Counted from the stretch's first letter, positions 21,728-35,501 are shown. The stretch is 39,837 nt of DNA from a bacterium (GCA_021780375.1 JAJXYT010000084.1:1-39837), one strand, 5' to 3'. Notes: a model not told the origin generated them from the sequence alone. Numbers and translations are program-made.

Positions 21728-21882
21728 TGCGATTTACGAAGTGAGACCTCTGCAAAACCGGAGCGCCGGTCTCCGACCCGGCATATCAGGAAAATCCACA
21801 GCTTCGCGGGAGGTCGGAGAACGGCGCTCCGTCCCTCAAGAAAACGCTTTTGCAGAGGTCTCGAGGTGCGATTTACGCAGTG
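21728..21882. mobile_element. MITE-like palindromic element with flanking direct repeats
   Basis: Perfect 15-bp terminal inverted repeats GAGACCTCTGCAAAA (21743-21757) and TTTTGCAGAGGTCTC (21848-21862) enclose a second inverted pair, GGAGCGCCGGTCTCCGACC near 21760 and GGTCGGAGAACGGCGCTCC near 21812. The element is flanked by near-identical 16-mers TGCGATTTACGAAGTG (21728) and TGCGATTTACGCAGTG (21867), resembling a target duplication. It encodes no protein, so it would be a non-autonomous element. It occupies the middle of the 340-bp gene-free stretch 21704-22043; the rest holds only a TTGACA-like box near 21994. Confidence 0.65.
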
Positions 21883-22043
21883 CGCCCCGCACCCCCGGAG
21901 GACTCGGAAATCAGGTGTCTAAATTCAATCCGGTACAATCTGTGATTTTCCGGTGAAGTACGAAACAAACCCTGTGGAACACAACTTCTTACATTGACAA
22001 GCGCTGAAATAAGTGCTTCAATGCCATCTCAGCAGGAGCGGCC

Positions 22044-23171
22044 ATGAAACGATTCTTGATTCTTTTGACGGCGGGTTGGCTTCTTTACCCGATCACAAAC
22101 TACGGCACGGAGACGGCCCAGGCGCGGGTATATTGCATGTCGCTTCGGTTCCAGCAAGGCACGACGTATGGCGGCACCTTGAATTTGAGTACCATTGGTG
22201 GACCGCCCTACAACGGTGAATTGGTGCCGACATTTTCGAGCGACTCTCTCGGTGATCCATGGGGCAGCGGTCTGGCGCTTGTATGGAGCGGCTATACAGA
22301 TAGCGGGTCAATATACGTGAATTTGCCGTTGGGAACAGACGCCAATAATGATGGCTACGATGATTTCTTTGAAGTTTCACAAGGCGTGACCAACGAAGTC
22401 AGTACAGGGTCGTATCCGGCAACTGATAACGGTAACTTTGGCGGTGGATCAGTCACCGCCACATGGAACCGCGCCGCGGGTTCGGCCAGCGGCACCTGCG
22501 CGCTCTACTTGTATGACGACCTCTGGGGATCTTTGGGCACTTTTACGTGTCCGTTTACTCTGATCGAATACACCGGCCCGCTGACCTACACACCCGGCTC
22601 GAACTCGGTTTCAGCCGCCGTGAATCTGGCTCAGACCGGCAATTCTGGCAACACGCTGCAAGGGCCGATTGTTTTTGACAAGTCTTCGACAGATCCTTTC
22701 AACACGTTGACCAACCAGCCCGGCGTATGGACCAATGCCTCCTCGCAAATTCTCAGCTTTGAGAACGAAATTTTTTCGCGACAGATTCCAACCTGGCCCA
22801 CCAACTACGCCGGCTACGTTTACTTTGCCGACGGCGATCCCAGCACGGCGGCGTCCGATTACCAACTGTGGGTGCTTTCCATCAATGACACGAACGACGC
22901 CAACGCGAACGGCATCCCCGATTTCAGCGACAATCCGGCCAGCGTGACACCGCCGCGCACGCCGCAGCTCTCCCTCGCGCGTGGTTCAACCAACCTGCTG
23001 CTGACGATCAGCGGTACGGTCGGCCACAGCAACCAAATCCAGCAAATTACGTCTCTGAATTCGACCAATTGGCAAGTGGCGCAGTCTTTCCTGCAAACCA
23101 ACGATCCGCAGGTGGTTTCCCTGCCGTTGCCATCCGGCAGCCCGAAGTTCTGGCGCGTGGTGGCGTGGTAA
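22044..23171 (+). CDS. Secreted protein of unknown function with calcium-binding-type Asp motifs
   Basis: I do not recognise a characterised family. The 375-aa protein starts with a signal peptide (MKRFLILLTAGWLLYPITNYG). Two stretches resemble thrombospondin type 3/dockerin calcium loops: GTDANNDGYDDFFEV near residue 98 and NDTNDANANGIPDFSDNPAS near residue 282. The body is rich in Gly, Ser, Thr and Asn, as in extracellular beta-sheet proteins. The last 80 residues (LSLARGSTNLLLTISG, HSNQIQQITSLNSTNWQVAQSF, FWRVVAW) resemble the C-terminal module that ends many secreted proteins of this phylum. It appears monocistronic. Confidence 0.75.
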   Translation: MKRFLILLTAGWLLYPITNYGTETAQARVYCMSLRFQQGTTYGGTLNLSTIGGPPYNGELVPTFSSDSLGDPWGSGLALVWSGYTDSGSIYVNLPLGTDANNDGYDDFFEVSQGVTNEVSTGSYPATDNGNFGGGSVTATWNRAAGSASGTCALYLYDDLWGSLGTFTCPFTLIEYTGPLTYTPGSNSVSAAVNLAQTGNSGNTLQGPIVFDKSSTDPFNTLTNQPGVWTNASSQILSFENEIFSRQIPTWPTNYAGYVYFADGDPSTAASDYQLWVLSINDTNDANANGIPDFSDNPASVTPPRTPQLSLARGSTNLLLTISGTVGHSNQIQQITSLNSTNWQVAQSFLQTNDPQVVSLPLPSGSPKFWRVVAW

Positions 23172-23426
23172 AAGAGACGCGGGGAACTTTGCCGCCGGCC
23201 TGTGGTTTGCCCCCTGATTTTGGGCGACCCGGCAATCAAGGCAAAATAACAACCTGAATGGCCTTGAATTCCAGGACCATTTCAAATTTTATCCCGTTCC
23301 TGGCAGACCCCTTTTCCCACCAGGAAGTTCCGCGCAGGTCATTTGATGGTGATGGGTGCGCCGGGCGCCTCGCTGTGTCTGGCAACCTGCCATGTACAAT
23401 CCCCCGCTAACGTGTAGATTGAGGCT

Positions 23427-23455
23427 GGTTTGTGCAAAACATTTGTTGCACAACC
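23427..23455. promoter_or_regulatory. Inverted repeat upstream of gltB (candidate operator)
   Basis: TTGTGCAA (23430-23437) and TTGCACAA (23446-23453) form a perfect 8-bp inverted repeat with an 8-nt spacer. The arms extend to GGTT(T)GTGCAA/TTGCACAACC with one bulged T. It ends 19 nt before the gltB start, so it could be an operator overlapping the promoter or an mRNA hairpin. The regulator is unknown. Otherwise the 302-bp stretch 23172-23473 shows nothing I can name. Confidence 0.5.
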
Positions 23456-23473
23456 GCTAAAATTGAGTAAAAA

Positions 23474-28141
<4,668 letters not shown>

Positions 28142-28179
28142 TTACAATTTACAATTCCGTCATCAAACTCGATTTATAA

Positions 28180-29664
<1,485 letters not shown>

Positions 29665-29725
29665 GTAACGGTTGCCCTGAGAAAACAGCTTTGCTATTTA
29701 TCCCGCCATGGCGCACGCTGACCGC

Positions 29726-30097
29726 ATGACGCAGCCGCTCGCGCTCGTTTTTTACGAGAAGCTGATGCCCGGCAGCCAATTGGTGAACCGGCTGCAGGAT
29801 TTGAATTATCGCGTCCAGGCAGTCAATGATTTGGCGTCGCTGCAGCAATGTGCGCGGAGTGAAGGTCCCTTGCTGGTGATCGCGGATCTGGCGGGCCGGG
29901 AGGAGGTTTGCCGCGCCATTGCCGCGTTGAAGGCGGACGCCGCCACGCAACATATCCCCGTCATCGCCTTTGCCGGGGATCAGGCGGCGGAATGGCAGGC
30001 GGCGGCGCAAAAGGCCGGGGCCACGCTGGCGGTCAGCGAGGCGGCGATTATCAATTACCTGCCCCAGTTGCTGAATCAGGCCTTGCAACTGGAGTAA
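29726..30097 (+). CDS. Degenerate receiver-like protein
   Basis: A 123-aa protein from ATG 29726 (the ORF opens 18 nt earlier) with a CheY-like alpha/beta layout: LALVFYEKLM, LNYRVQAVND, PLLVIADLAGREEVCRAIAALK, HIPVIAFAGD, AGATLAVSEAAI. The Asp in VIADL aligns with the phospho-acceptor, but the acidic pair of the first loop, the Thr/Ser after strand 4 and the conserved Lys after strand 5 are absent. It is therefore probably a pseudo-receiver that binds a partner without phosphotransfer. It follows gltD by 61 nt on the same strand; a link to nitrogen control is speculative. Confidence 0.65.
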   Translation: MTQPLALVFYEKLMPGSQLVNRLQDLNYRVQAVNDLASLQQCARSEGPLLVIADLAGREEVCRAIAALKADAATQHIPVIAFAGDQAAEWQAAAQKAGATLAVSEAAIINYLPQLLNQALQLE

Positions 30098-30142
30098 TGA
30101 CCCCGGTTAATCAAGTGTGAAAATGGTGTTAAAAAGTTGTGC

Positions 30143-30171
30143 TTGACGGGAACGCAATAACTATTTATTGT
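30143..30171 (+). promoter_or_regulatory. cspA promoter
   Basis: TTGACG (30143-30148), 17 nt, TATTGT (30166-30171). This gives a leader of about 100 nt before cspA, in keeping with cold-shock genes. Confidence 0.6.
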
Positions 30172-30213
30172 CGCAGGAAATAGGCATGAGTGTACCTGAA
30201 AAGTGACGACCGG

Positions 30214-30241
30214 CACGGCTGAGTTTCAGTCGTGTCTTTTT
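30214..30241 (+). terminator. Terminator-like hairpin in the cspA leader
   Basis: CACGGCTGA-GTT-TCAGTCGTG forms a 9-bp stem (one G-U) followed by TCTTTTT. It lies inside the predicted 5' leader, 38 nt before the cspA start, and no upstream gene needs it. It is a candidate attenuator or cold-responsive RNA switch. Cold-shock proteins are known to act as antiterminators by melting hairpins, so autogenous control is possible (inference). Confidence 0.65.
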
Positions 30242-30279
30242 CGCTTCTAAGAGTTGCGCTTCGGAAGTCAGGAGAGATT

Positions 30280-30489
30280 ATGGCCAGTGGCAAAGTCAAG
30301 TGGTTCGATAATAAAAAAGGGTTTGGGTTCATCGCCCAAAATTCCGGGCAGGACGTCTTTGTGCATCATTCGTCTATTGTCGGCACGGGATTCAAAACAC
30401 TGAATGAGGGAGACGACGTGTTGTTTGATGTCGTTGTCAGTGATAAAGGGTTGAAGGCCCAAAACGTTCAGCGCGTGCATCAGCAGTAA
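30280..30489 (+). CDS. cspA: Cold shock protein CspA family
   Basis: A 69-aa single OB-fold RNA/ssDNA chaperone. Start ATG 30280 follows CAGGAG with 5-nt spacing; the longer ORF start at 30232 is inside the leader hairpin. RNP1 is KGFGFI and RNP2 is DVFVHHSSI; the start MASGKVKWFDNKKGFGF is classic. Monocistronic, with its own promoter and a hairpin/T-tract in the leader. Confidence 0.97.
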   Translation: MASGKVKWFDNKKGFGFIAQNSGQDVFVHHSSIVGTGFKTLNEGDDVLFDVVVSDKGLKAQNVQRVHQQ

Positions 30490-30495
30490 CGACTG

Positions 30496-30554
30496 CCGCC
30501 GTCGGAATTTAGTTGGTAGGCACGACCCCGGGGATTTGTCTTCACCGACGGCGG
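30496..30554. repeat. Inverted repeat between cspA and hemW
   Basis: CCGCCGTCGG (30496-30505) and CCGACGGCGG (30545-30554) are perfectly complementary with a 39-nt loop. It starts 7 nt after the cspA stop. There is no T-tract at its end. Confidence 0.6.
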
Positions 30555-30575
30555 TTGGAGCGGTAATGTGTCTTC

Positions 30576-31793
30576 ATGCGGGATTCCAAAACGACGCGCG
30601 TTTCCAGCCTCTACCTTCATGTGCCGTTCTGCGCGCAGAAATGCGCCTATTGCGCCTTTTATTCCGAGCCTGCAACCGGCGACCTGATCAACCGGTATGT
30701 CGCCGGACTCGTTCGGGAGTTGGAGCTCGTGGCGAATGATCTCCGGCCTGAAACGATCTTCTTCGGGGGCGGCACACCGTCGCTGCTTAATCTTCGCCAA
30801 TGGGAACAAATCCTTCGGGCCATGGAACGGTTGAACCTGCTCGGCGCGGAGGAATTCACCGTCGAATGCAATCCGGCCACCGTTTCAGCCGACAAGGCCA
30901 AATTGCTCCGTGGCTTTGGCGTCAATCGGATTTCCATGGGCGTTCAGTCACTCGACGAGCCCCTGCTGGACCGGTTGGGCCGCATCCATTCGCGGGAGAT
31001 GGTTTTCAAATCGTTCGACCTCCTGCGCCAGGCCGGTTTCGACAACCTGAACCTCGACCTCATGTTCGCCATCCCCGGCCAGACGGTGGAGGTCTGGCGC
31101 GCCACACTGGCCGAGGCGCTGGCGCTGGGCAGTGAGCATCTGTCCAGTTATGAGGTTATTTATGAAGATGATACACCCCTGTTCGCGCAACTAAAGGCCG
31201 GCGAATTTGACGTGGACGAGGAGCTGGCCTGCACCATGTATGAGGAATTGGTTGAACGGGCGACCTCGGCCGGTTTTTGCCAATACGAAGTTGCCAATTT
31301 TGCGCGCGATTACGGAGCGACCGCCTCCGGCCCGGCGCGAACCGGAGCTGTCCCGTCAGGCCGGGTCGGCGACCGGCGCTCCATTCCGTCCCTTGCGTGC
31401 CAACACAACGTCAACTACTGGCGGGGCGGCTCGTTTTACGGACTTGGGCCCAGCGCGACGAGCTATGTGCGCGGGGTGCGAACCAAAAACTGGTCCAACA
31501 CGCAGCTTTATTGCGAGCAGTTGGAAAAAGGAAATCGCGCCATCGAATCCCGCGAGGAATTGCCGCCCTTGAGGCGCGCCGGGGAGACCGCCGCCTTTGG
31601 CCTCCGGATGGTCGCCGGCTGGCCGTTTGCAGAGTTTCAACGCACAACGGACTTTGATTTGCGTCAGGAATGGTCCGCCGACATGAATCAACTCGTGAAT
31701 CGCGGGTGGGCGGAAATCTCACAGAATAATTTTCACCTCACACACCAGGGCTTGCGTTTTGCGGATGCGGCGGCGGAGTTATTTTTACGGTAA
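30576..31793 (+). CDS. hemW: HemW-type radical SAM protein (heme chaperone / coproporphyrinogen oxidase-like) with in-frame insertion
   Basis: A radical SAM enzyme of the HemN/HemW family. The Cys motif is VPFCAQKCAYCAFYS (C-x3-C-x2-C), followed by FFGGGTPSLL, VECNPATVS, GVNRISMGVQSLDEPLLDRLGRIH and NLDLMFAIPGQ. The lack of the extra N-terminal residues of HemN favours HemW, which binds and transfers heme. 405 aa against the usual 375-390 or so. The difference is about 23 residues (249-271, TASGPARTG...GDRRSIPS) inserted between NFARDYG and CQHNVNYWRGG. That DNA carries one arm of the palindromic repeat also found at 21760. The reading frame is kept. Confidence 0.92.
   Translation: MRDSKTTRVSSLYLHVPFCAQKCAYCAFYSEPATGDLINRYVAGLVRELELVANDLRPETIFFGGGTPSLLNLRQWEQILRAMERLNLLGAEEFTVECNPATVSADKAKLLRGFGVNRISMGVQSLDEPLLDRLGRIHSREMVFKSFDLLRQAGFDNLNLDLMFAIPGQTVEVWRATLAEALALGSEHLSSYEVIYEDDTPLFAQLKAGEFDVDEELACTMYEELVERATSAGFCQYEVANFARDYGATASGPARTGAVPSGRVGDRRSIPSLACQHNVNYWRGGSFYGLGPSATSYVRGVRTKNWSNTQLYCEQLEKGNRAIESREELPPLRRAGETAAFGLRMVAGWPFAEFQRTTDFDLRQEWSADMNQLVNRGWAEISQNNFHLTHQGLRFADAAAELFLR
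31320..31388. repeat. Repeat-derived in-frame insertion in hemW
   Basis: GGGTCGGCGACCGGCGCTCC (31363-31382) is the reverse complement, with one mismatch in 20, of the repeat arm at 21760-21779. The left part, beginning AACCGGAGC, matches the start of that arm more weakly. The segment encodes a Gly/Ser/Arg/Pro-rich peptide absent from standard HemW between the FA and HN-NYW motifs. Confidence 0.75.
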
Positions 31794-31808
31794 AATCTGT
31801 AATTCGCA

Positions 31809-31875
31809 GGAGCCGGGGTGACGTGGCTCTAACTTTTCAAAAAGCACGAATTCAGAGCCTCCTTACGTCGGCTCC
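31809..31875. repeat. Palindromic repeat with ACTTT core (family copy 3)
   Basis: Arms GGAGCCGGGGTGACGTGGCTCT (31809-31830) and 31854-31875 match at 17 of 22 positions. The loop begins AACTTTTCAAAAAGC, similar to the loops at 9307 and 11310. It lies between convergent hemW and the kinase remnant. Confidence 0.75.
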
Positions 31876-31882
31876 GGCACTG

Positions 31883-33028
31883 CTACATCGGCAATCGCAC
31901 GATAAAAGCCGCCCCCGCATTTTCCCGGCTCGAAACTTCAATCGTCCCCCCATGTGCCTCGATGATGGCCTTCGATATGGACAATCCCAGCCCGGCGCTG
32001 CCATTGGCGGTGGTTCGTGATTTGTCACCACGATAAAACCGCTCAAACACGTGTGGCAGATCCCCGGCGGAAATTCCCGGCCCCGTGTCGCTGACCGTCA
32101 ACACCGCCAGCCCGGTTTGAGCTTCCAATGTTACCCGTACTTCGCCGCCGGGTGGGTTGTATTGGATGGCATTGGTCAGCAGGTTGGCGACGACCTGTGC
32201 GAGGCGTTCAGCGTCGCCGGTGATTTCAACCGGAGCCAGTTCAGTCAGGACTTTTATACTGCGTTGATTAGCAACTGGTTTCAATTGTTCGGCGCACTCG
32301 TTCACGGTTCCGGCCAGATTAAAGCGCAGCCGTTTCATGGTCTCCTGTCCTGCATCGAGCCGTGCCAGTTCCAGGAGTGATTCAATCAACCGGCGCATCC
32401 GCTGGGCCGAACGCTGGCAGGCCTCGACCGTTTCCCGGTACCCGGTGGCGCTGCGTTCGCGGTTCAAGGCGGTCTGTGTTTGGGTGAGCATCACGGAAAC
32501 GGGCGTGCGCAGTTCGTGCGCGGCGTCGGCAGTGAATTGTTGCTGCTGGGCGAACGCGGTTTCCAGCCGGGCGAACGTGGCGTTTAACACCGCTGCCAGT
32601 TGGCCCAGTTCGCTTTCGGTTTCGGCAACATTGATGCGTTGCGACAAATCGCCGGCGGAGATCTTCACGGCGGCCGAACTGATGCCGTCAATGGGCCGGA
32701 GCGCGCGTCCGACCAGCCACCAGCCGCCTGCCAAACCCAGCAGCAGTATGATTCCGCCCGCGCCCGTCAATTTCAAGGCAGTGAGATTGAGTTGCTTTAA
32801 TTCCGGCGCAATCGAGCAGCCAACCCAGATGATCTCACCTGAAGGCAAAGGCCGGCAAACCTCCCGAAATTTTCCGATGAGATAGGGTGGCGGCGGCTTG
32901 GCTTCTTTCGCGGAAAACAGCGAAGGGGTATTGACTGAAATCAGTGGGTGGAGAGACAGGGTGATGGTCCGGCTGGGTTGGTTGGTTGACGCGGCGAACT
33001 CTTTCCCGTCACGAAAGATAACAAAACG
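31883..33028 (-). pseudogene. OmpR-type sensor histidine kinase, N-terminus deleted
   Basis: The reading frame from about 33025 down to the stop at 31883 encodes part of a periplasmic sensor (FVIFRDGKEFAAS..., PPPPYLIGKFREV), one membrane helix (GGIILLLGLAGGWWLVG), HAMP, HisKA with phospho-acceptor His (TADAAHELRTPVSVM), the N box NLLTNAIQYNPPGGEV, DTGPGIS, FERFYRGDKSR and GSAGLGLSI. The ORF track starts at an internal TTG (32848). The first membrane helix and start codon are missing. The frame joins abruptly, out of frame, to the truncated response regulator upstream, consistent with a deletion. Confidence 0.85.
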
Positions 33029-33177
33029 AGCACAATGGCGTCGTAATCGTAGCTGTCGGCGTTGAACAGACCGTCCTCGCCGTTGTTCGCGGTGTCCACG
33101 GCGTAACCTGCCTCGCGCAAGGCCTGGGCCAGGCTGCGGAGCAAATCCGGTTCGTCTTCGACAATCAGGATTCTCAT
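32941..33177 (-). pseudogene. OmpR-family response regulator, truncated after about 53 residues
   Basis: From ATG 33177: MRILIVEDEPDLLRSLAQAL, REAGYAVDTANNGEDG, then DSYDYDAIVL, where homology stops just before the phospho-acceptor Asp. The next residues (SFVTGKSSPRQPTN...) are the kinase sensor region read in another frame and end at a stop. The rest of the receiver and the whole winged-helix DNA-binding domain are lost. Confidence 0.88.
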
Positions 33178-33267
33178 GTTGACCGCGGCTGCGGCTGATT
33201 TAACACAACCGCCTTCCGCCGTCACTCTCGCAGACGCAACCTTAAGAGAAGATGAAGGTGCGAAACG

Positions 33268-33289
33268 AAAAAATTTCCAAAAAATTTCC
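33268..33289. promoter_or_regulatory. Tandem 11-mer AAAAAATTTCC, OmpR/PhoB-type operator candidate
   Basis: AAAAAATTTCC occurs twice back to back. An 11-bp direct repeat is the spacing used by OmpR/PhoB-type dimers. It lies between the divergent truncated response regulator and the EF-hand gene, so it may be the orphaned site of the deleted regulator. Confidence 0.5.
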
Positions 33290-33372
33290 GGCTTCACGTC
33301 TCCTTAAGGTGCGTCCGGGTAAATTGCGTCAAAAGAAAAATTCACACCGGCAAAATAGAAAGAGAGCACAAC

Positions 33373-33930
33373 ATGAAAACCACAATGAAAACCATGCTGA
33401 CACTGCTGGCGCTTGGCGCGTCGGCCTTCCTCATCAACGCCCAGGACGCTGGCGGACCGCCTCCGGACAGTGGTCCGGGCGGAGTCGGTCCCCGCCATCG
33501 CCCGCCCCCGTTGCCGCTGATTCGAGCGCTGGATGTCAATCACGATGGTGTGATAGATTCCAATGAGATTGCCAATGCCAGCGCGGCCTTGTTGACGCTG
33601 GACAAAAACGGCGACGGTCAATTGACCAAGGACGAATACCTGCCGCCCTTGCCGGCCAACGCGCCCAAGGACGCCCCGCGTCCGCCGCTCCCGGCGATCG
33701 TCAAGGCGCTCGATGCCAACGGCGACGGAGTGATTGACGCGGCTGAAATCGCCAACGCACCGGCGGCTTTAAAGGCACTGGATAAAAACAGCGACGGACA
33801 ACTGACGCCGGATGAATTCATCGGACCGCGCCCCCACATGGGCCCGCCGCGCGAACGAGGCGCAAACGGTGACCCGAGCGGCCAACCGCCGGACGATGCA
33901 GCGGGCGGGCCGCCGCCGGACCAGCAATAG
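33373..33930 (+). CDS. Secreted EF-hand protein
   Basis: 185 aa with a signal peptide (MKTTMKTMLTLLALGASAFLINAQ). Four EF-hand calcium loops: DVNHDGVIDSNE, DKNGDGQLTKDE, DANGDGVIDAAE and DKNSDGQLTPDE, arranged as two near-identical pairs, which points to an internal duplication. Pro/Gly-rich N- and C-terminal regions flank them (GGPPPDSGPGG, GGPPPDQQ). Probably a periplasmic or exported calcium-binding protein. It lies divergent from the broken two-component system, which may once have controlled it. Confidence 0.92.
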   Translation: MKTTMKTMLTLLALGASAFLINAQDAGGPPPDSGPGGVGPRHRPPPLPLIRALDVNHDGVIDSNEIANASAALLTLDKNGDGQLTKDEYLPPLPANAPKDAPRPPLPAIVKALDANGDGVIDAAEIANAPAALKALDKNSDGQLTPDEFIGPRPHMGPPRERGANGDPSGQPPDDAAGGPPPDQQ

Positions 33931-33987
33931 ATTCTGTTCGGGTGAACGGAACGGCGGCGGATTGTCGCAAAAGCCGGTGTGACGCGA

Positions 33988-35229
33988 TCAATCCGCCGTC
34001 GGTGTTTTAACGGCGGCGGGGGCTTTGGAATCCCGGCAAAGAAACTGCCACGCGAGTAACCCGGTCAGGAAAGCGATGCCGCCGCAGATGACATAGGGCA
34101 GCTCCGGCGAAGGCCGGGCGGGCCGCAGAAAGAACAAGGTGGTGGCGAAGATTGGGCCGACGATGCGCGCCAGGGCGCCGAAGCTCTGGGCGACGCCCAG
34201 GTTCGCGCCCTGTTCGTCCGGTGAAGACTTGAGCGAAATCATGCCGAACACCGGCGGGCGGTTCAGCCCGGAACCGATGGCCAGCACGGCCAAAACGACC
34301 AGCAATCCGGGCAGATGGGTTTGGAAGGGCAACGCCGCCAGGCCGATCGCGAAAGTAATCATGCTGCCGAAAATCAGGCGGGGTTCGCCAAAGGTTTTGA
34401 CCAGCCGATGAATGACACCTTGCACCAGCACGGTGATGATGCCCGCGTAAGCAAAGAGGTATCCCACCTCATCCCGGCTCTTGAGGCCAAAACCCTGTGC
34501 CGATTGCGGCTGCAACAACAAGGGGAACGTGGACTCAAAACAGGTGAAACAAAACGTGGCGAGGAAGAAAAGGCCGATGAGCAGGCCGAGCCTGGGTTGG
34601 CGAAGCGTATGGCCCCATTGCGTGAATTTGGGCCGGGCCACCGTGGGCGTGGCGCCGGGCTTCCGGCTTTCGCCGAGGATGAACCAGCCCAGGATGAAAT
34701 TCGCCGCGCAAAAAGCGGCCGCCACCCAGCCGGGGCCCGTTTTGCCGAAGAGGCCGGCGGTGAGAGCACCGACCGCCGGACCGATGATGAATCCGACTCC
34801 AAACGCAATGCCGATCAAGGCCATGCCGGCCGACCGCTTTTCCGGCGGCGAAATGTCCGCAATATAAGCCGAAGCCACGGAAATATTCGCTCCGGAAATC
34901 CCGGCAAAAACGCGCGAGGCCAGGATCCACCCCAGGGCCGTTGCCCCATGCAAACCGGAGGCATAGGCAAAAAGGACGTACGAACCCGCCGCGCCCAGGT
35001 TGCCAATCAACATGACCGGACGGCGCCCGATGTGATCGGACCACCGGCCCCAAGCGGGCGCGAAAAGAAATTGCATCAGCGAAAACGACGCGATGATGGA
35101 GCCGATGACAAAACTTTTGGCGCCGAAATCCTCGGCGTAACCCGGCAGCAGCGGCAACACGATGCCGAAACCAATCAGGTCAATGAAGACGGACAAAAAA
35201 ATAACCAAGCGTGACGGTTTGCGATTCAT
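33988..35229 (-). CDS. MFS transporter, TetA/DHA1-like
   Basis: A 413-aa proton-driven exporter of the major facilitator superfamily, with 12 expected membrane helices. Helix 1 is LVIFLSVFIDLIGFGIVLPLLPGYAEDFGA. Motif A is in APAWGRWSDHIGRRPVML. Helix 4-5 has RVFAGISGANISVASAYIADISPPEKRSAG, and motif C-like glycines follow in GIAFGVGFIIGPAVGALTAG. This pattern is that of the TetA/multidrug group. The substrate is unknown and drug resistance should not be inferred. No TetR-like repressor is adjacent. Confidence 0.9.
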   Translation of the reverse strand: MNRKPSRLVIFLSVFIDLIGFGIVLPLLPGYAEDFGAKSFVIGSIIASFSLMQFLFAPAWGRWSDHIGRRPVMLIGNLGAAGSYVLFAYASGLHGATALGWILASRVFAGISGANISVASAYIADISPPEKRSAGMALIGIAFGVGFIIGPAVGALTAGLFGKTGPGWVAAAFCAANFILGWFILGESRKPGATPTVARPKFTQWGHTLRQPRLGLLIGLFFLATFCFTCFESTFPLLLQPQSAQGFGLKSRDEVGYLFAYAGIITVLVQGVIHRLVKTFGEPRLIFGSMITFAIGLAALPFQTHLPGLLVVLAVLAIGSGLNRPPVFGMISLKSSPDEQGANLGVAQSFGALARIVGPIFATTLFFLRPARPSPELPYVICGGIAFLTGLLAWQFLCRDSKAPAAVKTPTAD

Positions 35230-35310
35230 GTTTGCAACGAGCGGGAATTCTAATTGCCGTCAGAAGCGAGTCAAGGAATGCGGGGGTTTGGTACTGTCCT
35301 GAATTCGCCC

Positions 35311-35357
35311 GGAGTTCCGCCTTCCGGCGGCTCCGAACCGCGTAAACACGGAACTCC
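35311..35357. repeat. Inverted repeat upstream of the GH16 gene
   Basis: GGAGTTCCG (35311-35319) and CGGAACTCC (35349-35357) are perfect arms with GC-rich repeat-like sequence between. It is part of the 389-bp gene-free stretch 35230-35618, otherwise described with the next entry. Confidence 0.6.
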
Positions 35358-35462
35358 ACACTCCGAATCAGGATGCGGCCGGGGGTTTTGTTTGAGATCC
35401 CCTGTGCTACGACCCGGTTCAAATCGGGAAAGTTTGCGGCACCCTTGACGGCAATGCACGTC

Positions 35463-35501
35463 CGGGCGCACCGCGTGAGACAGCCTGCGGTTGCGCGCCC
35501 G
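35463..35501. repeat. GC-rich hairpin upstream of the GH16 gene
   Basis: CGGGCGC-ACCGC (35463-35474) pairs with GCGGT (35487-35491) and GCGCCCG (35495-35501), a 12-bp stem with a 3-nt bulge. The rest of 35230-35618 contains no gene; AT-rich sequence at 35525-35580 is the likely GH16 promoter region, but no clear hexamer pair was found. Confidence 0.55.

Noticed and set aside
23395-23440. Sigma-54 promoter before gltB
   Set aside because: GG and GC pairs are present, but the spacing is 9 rather than the required 10 nt.
34315-35214. 299-codon plus-strand ORF
   Set aside because: Antisense of the MFS transporter; no membrane helices or family pattern.
35403-35430. tRNA T-arm-like GGTTCAAATC
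   Set aside because: No acceptor, D or anticodon arms can be folded around it.
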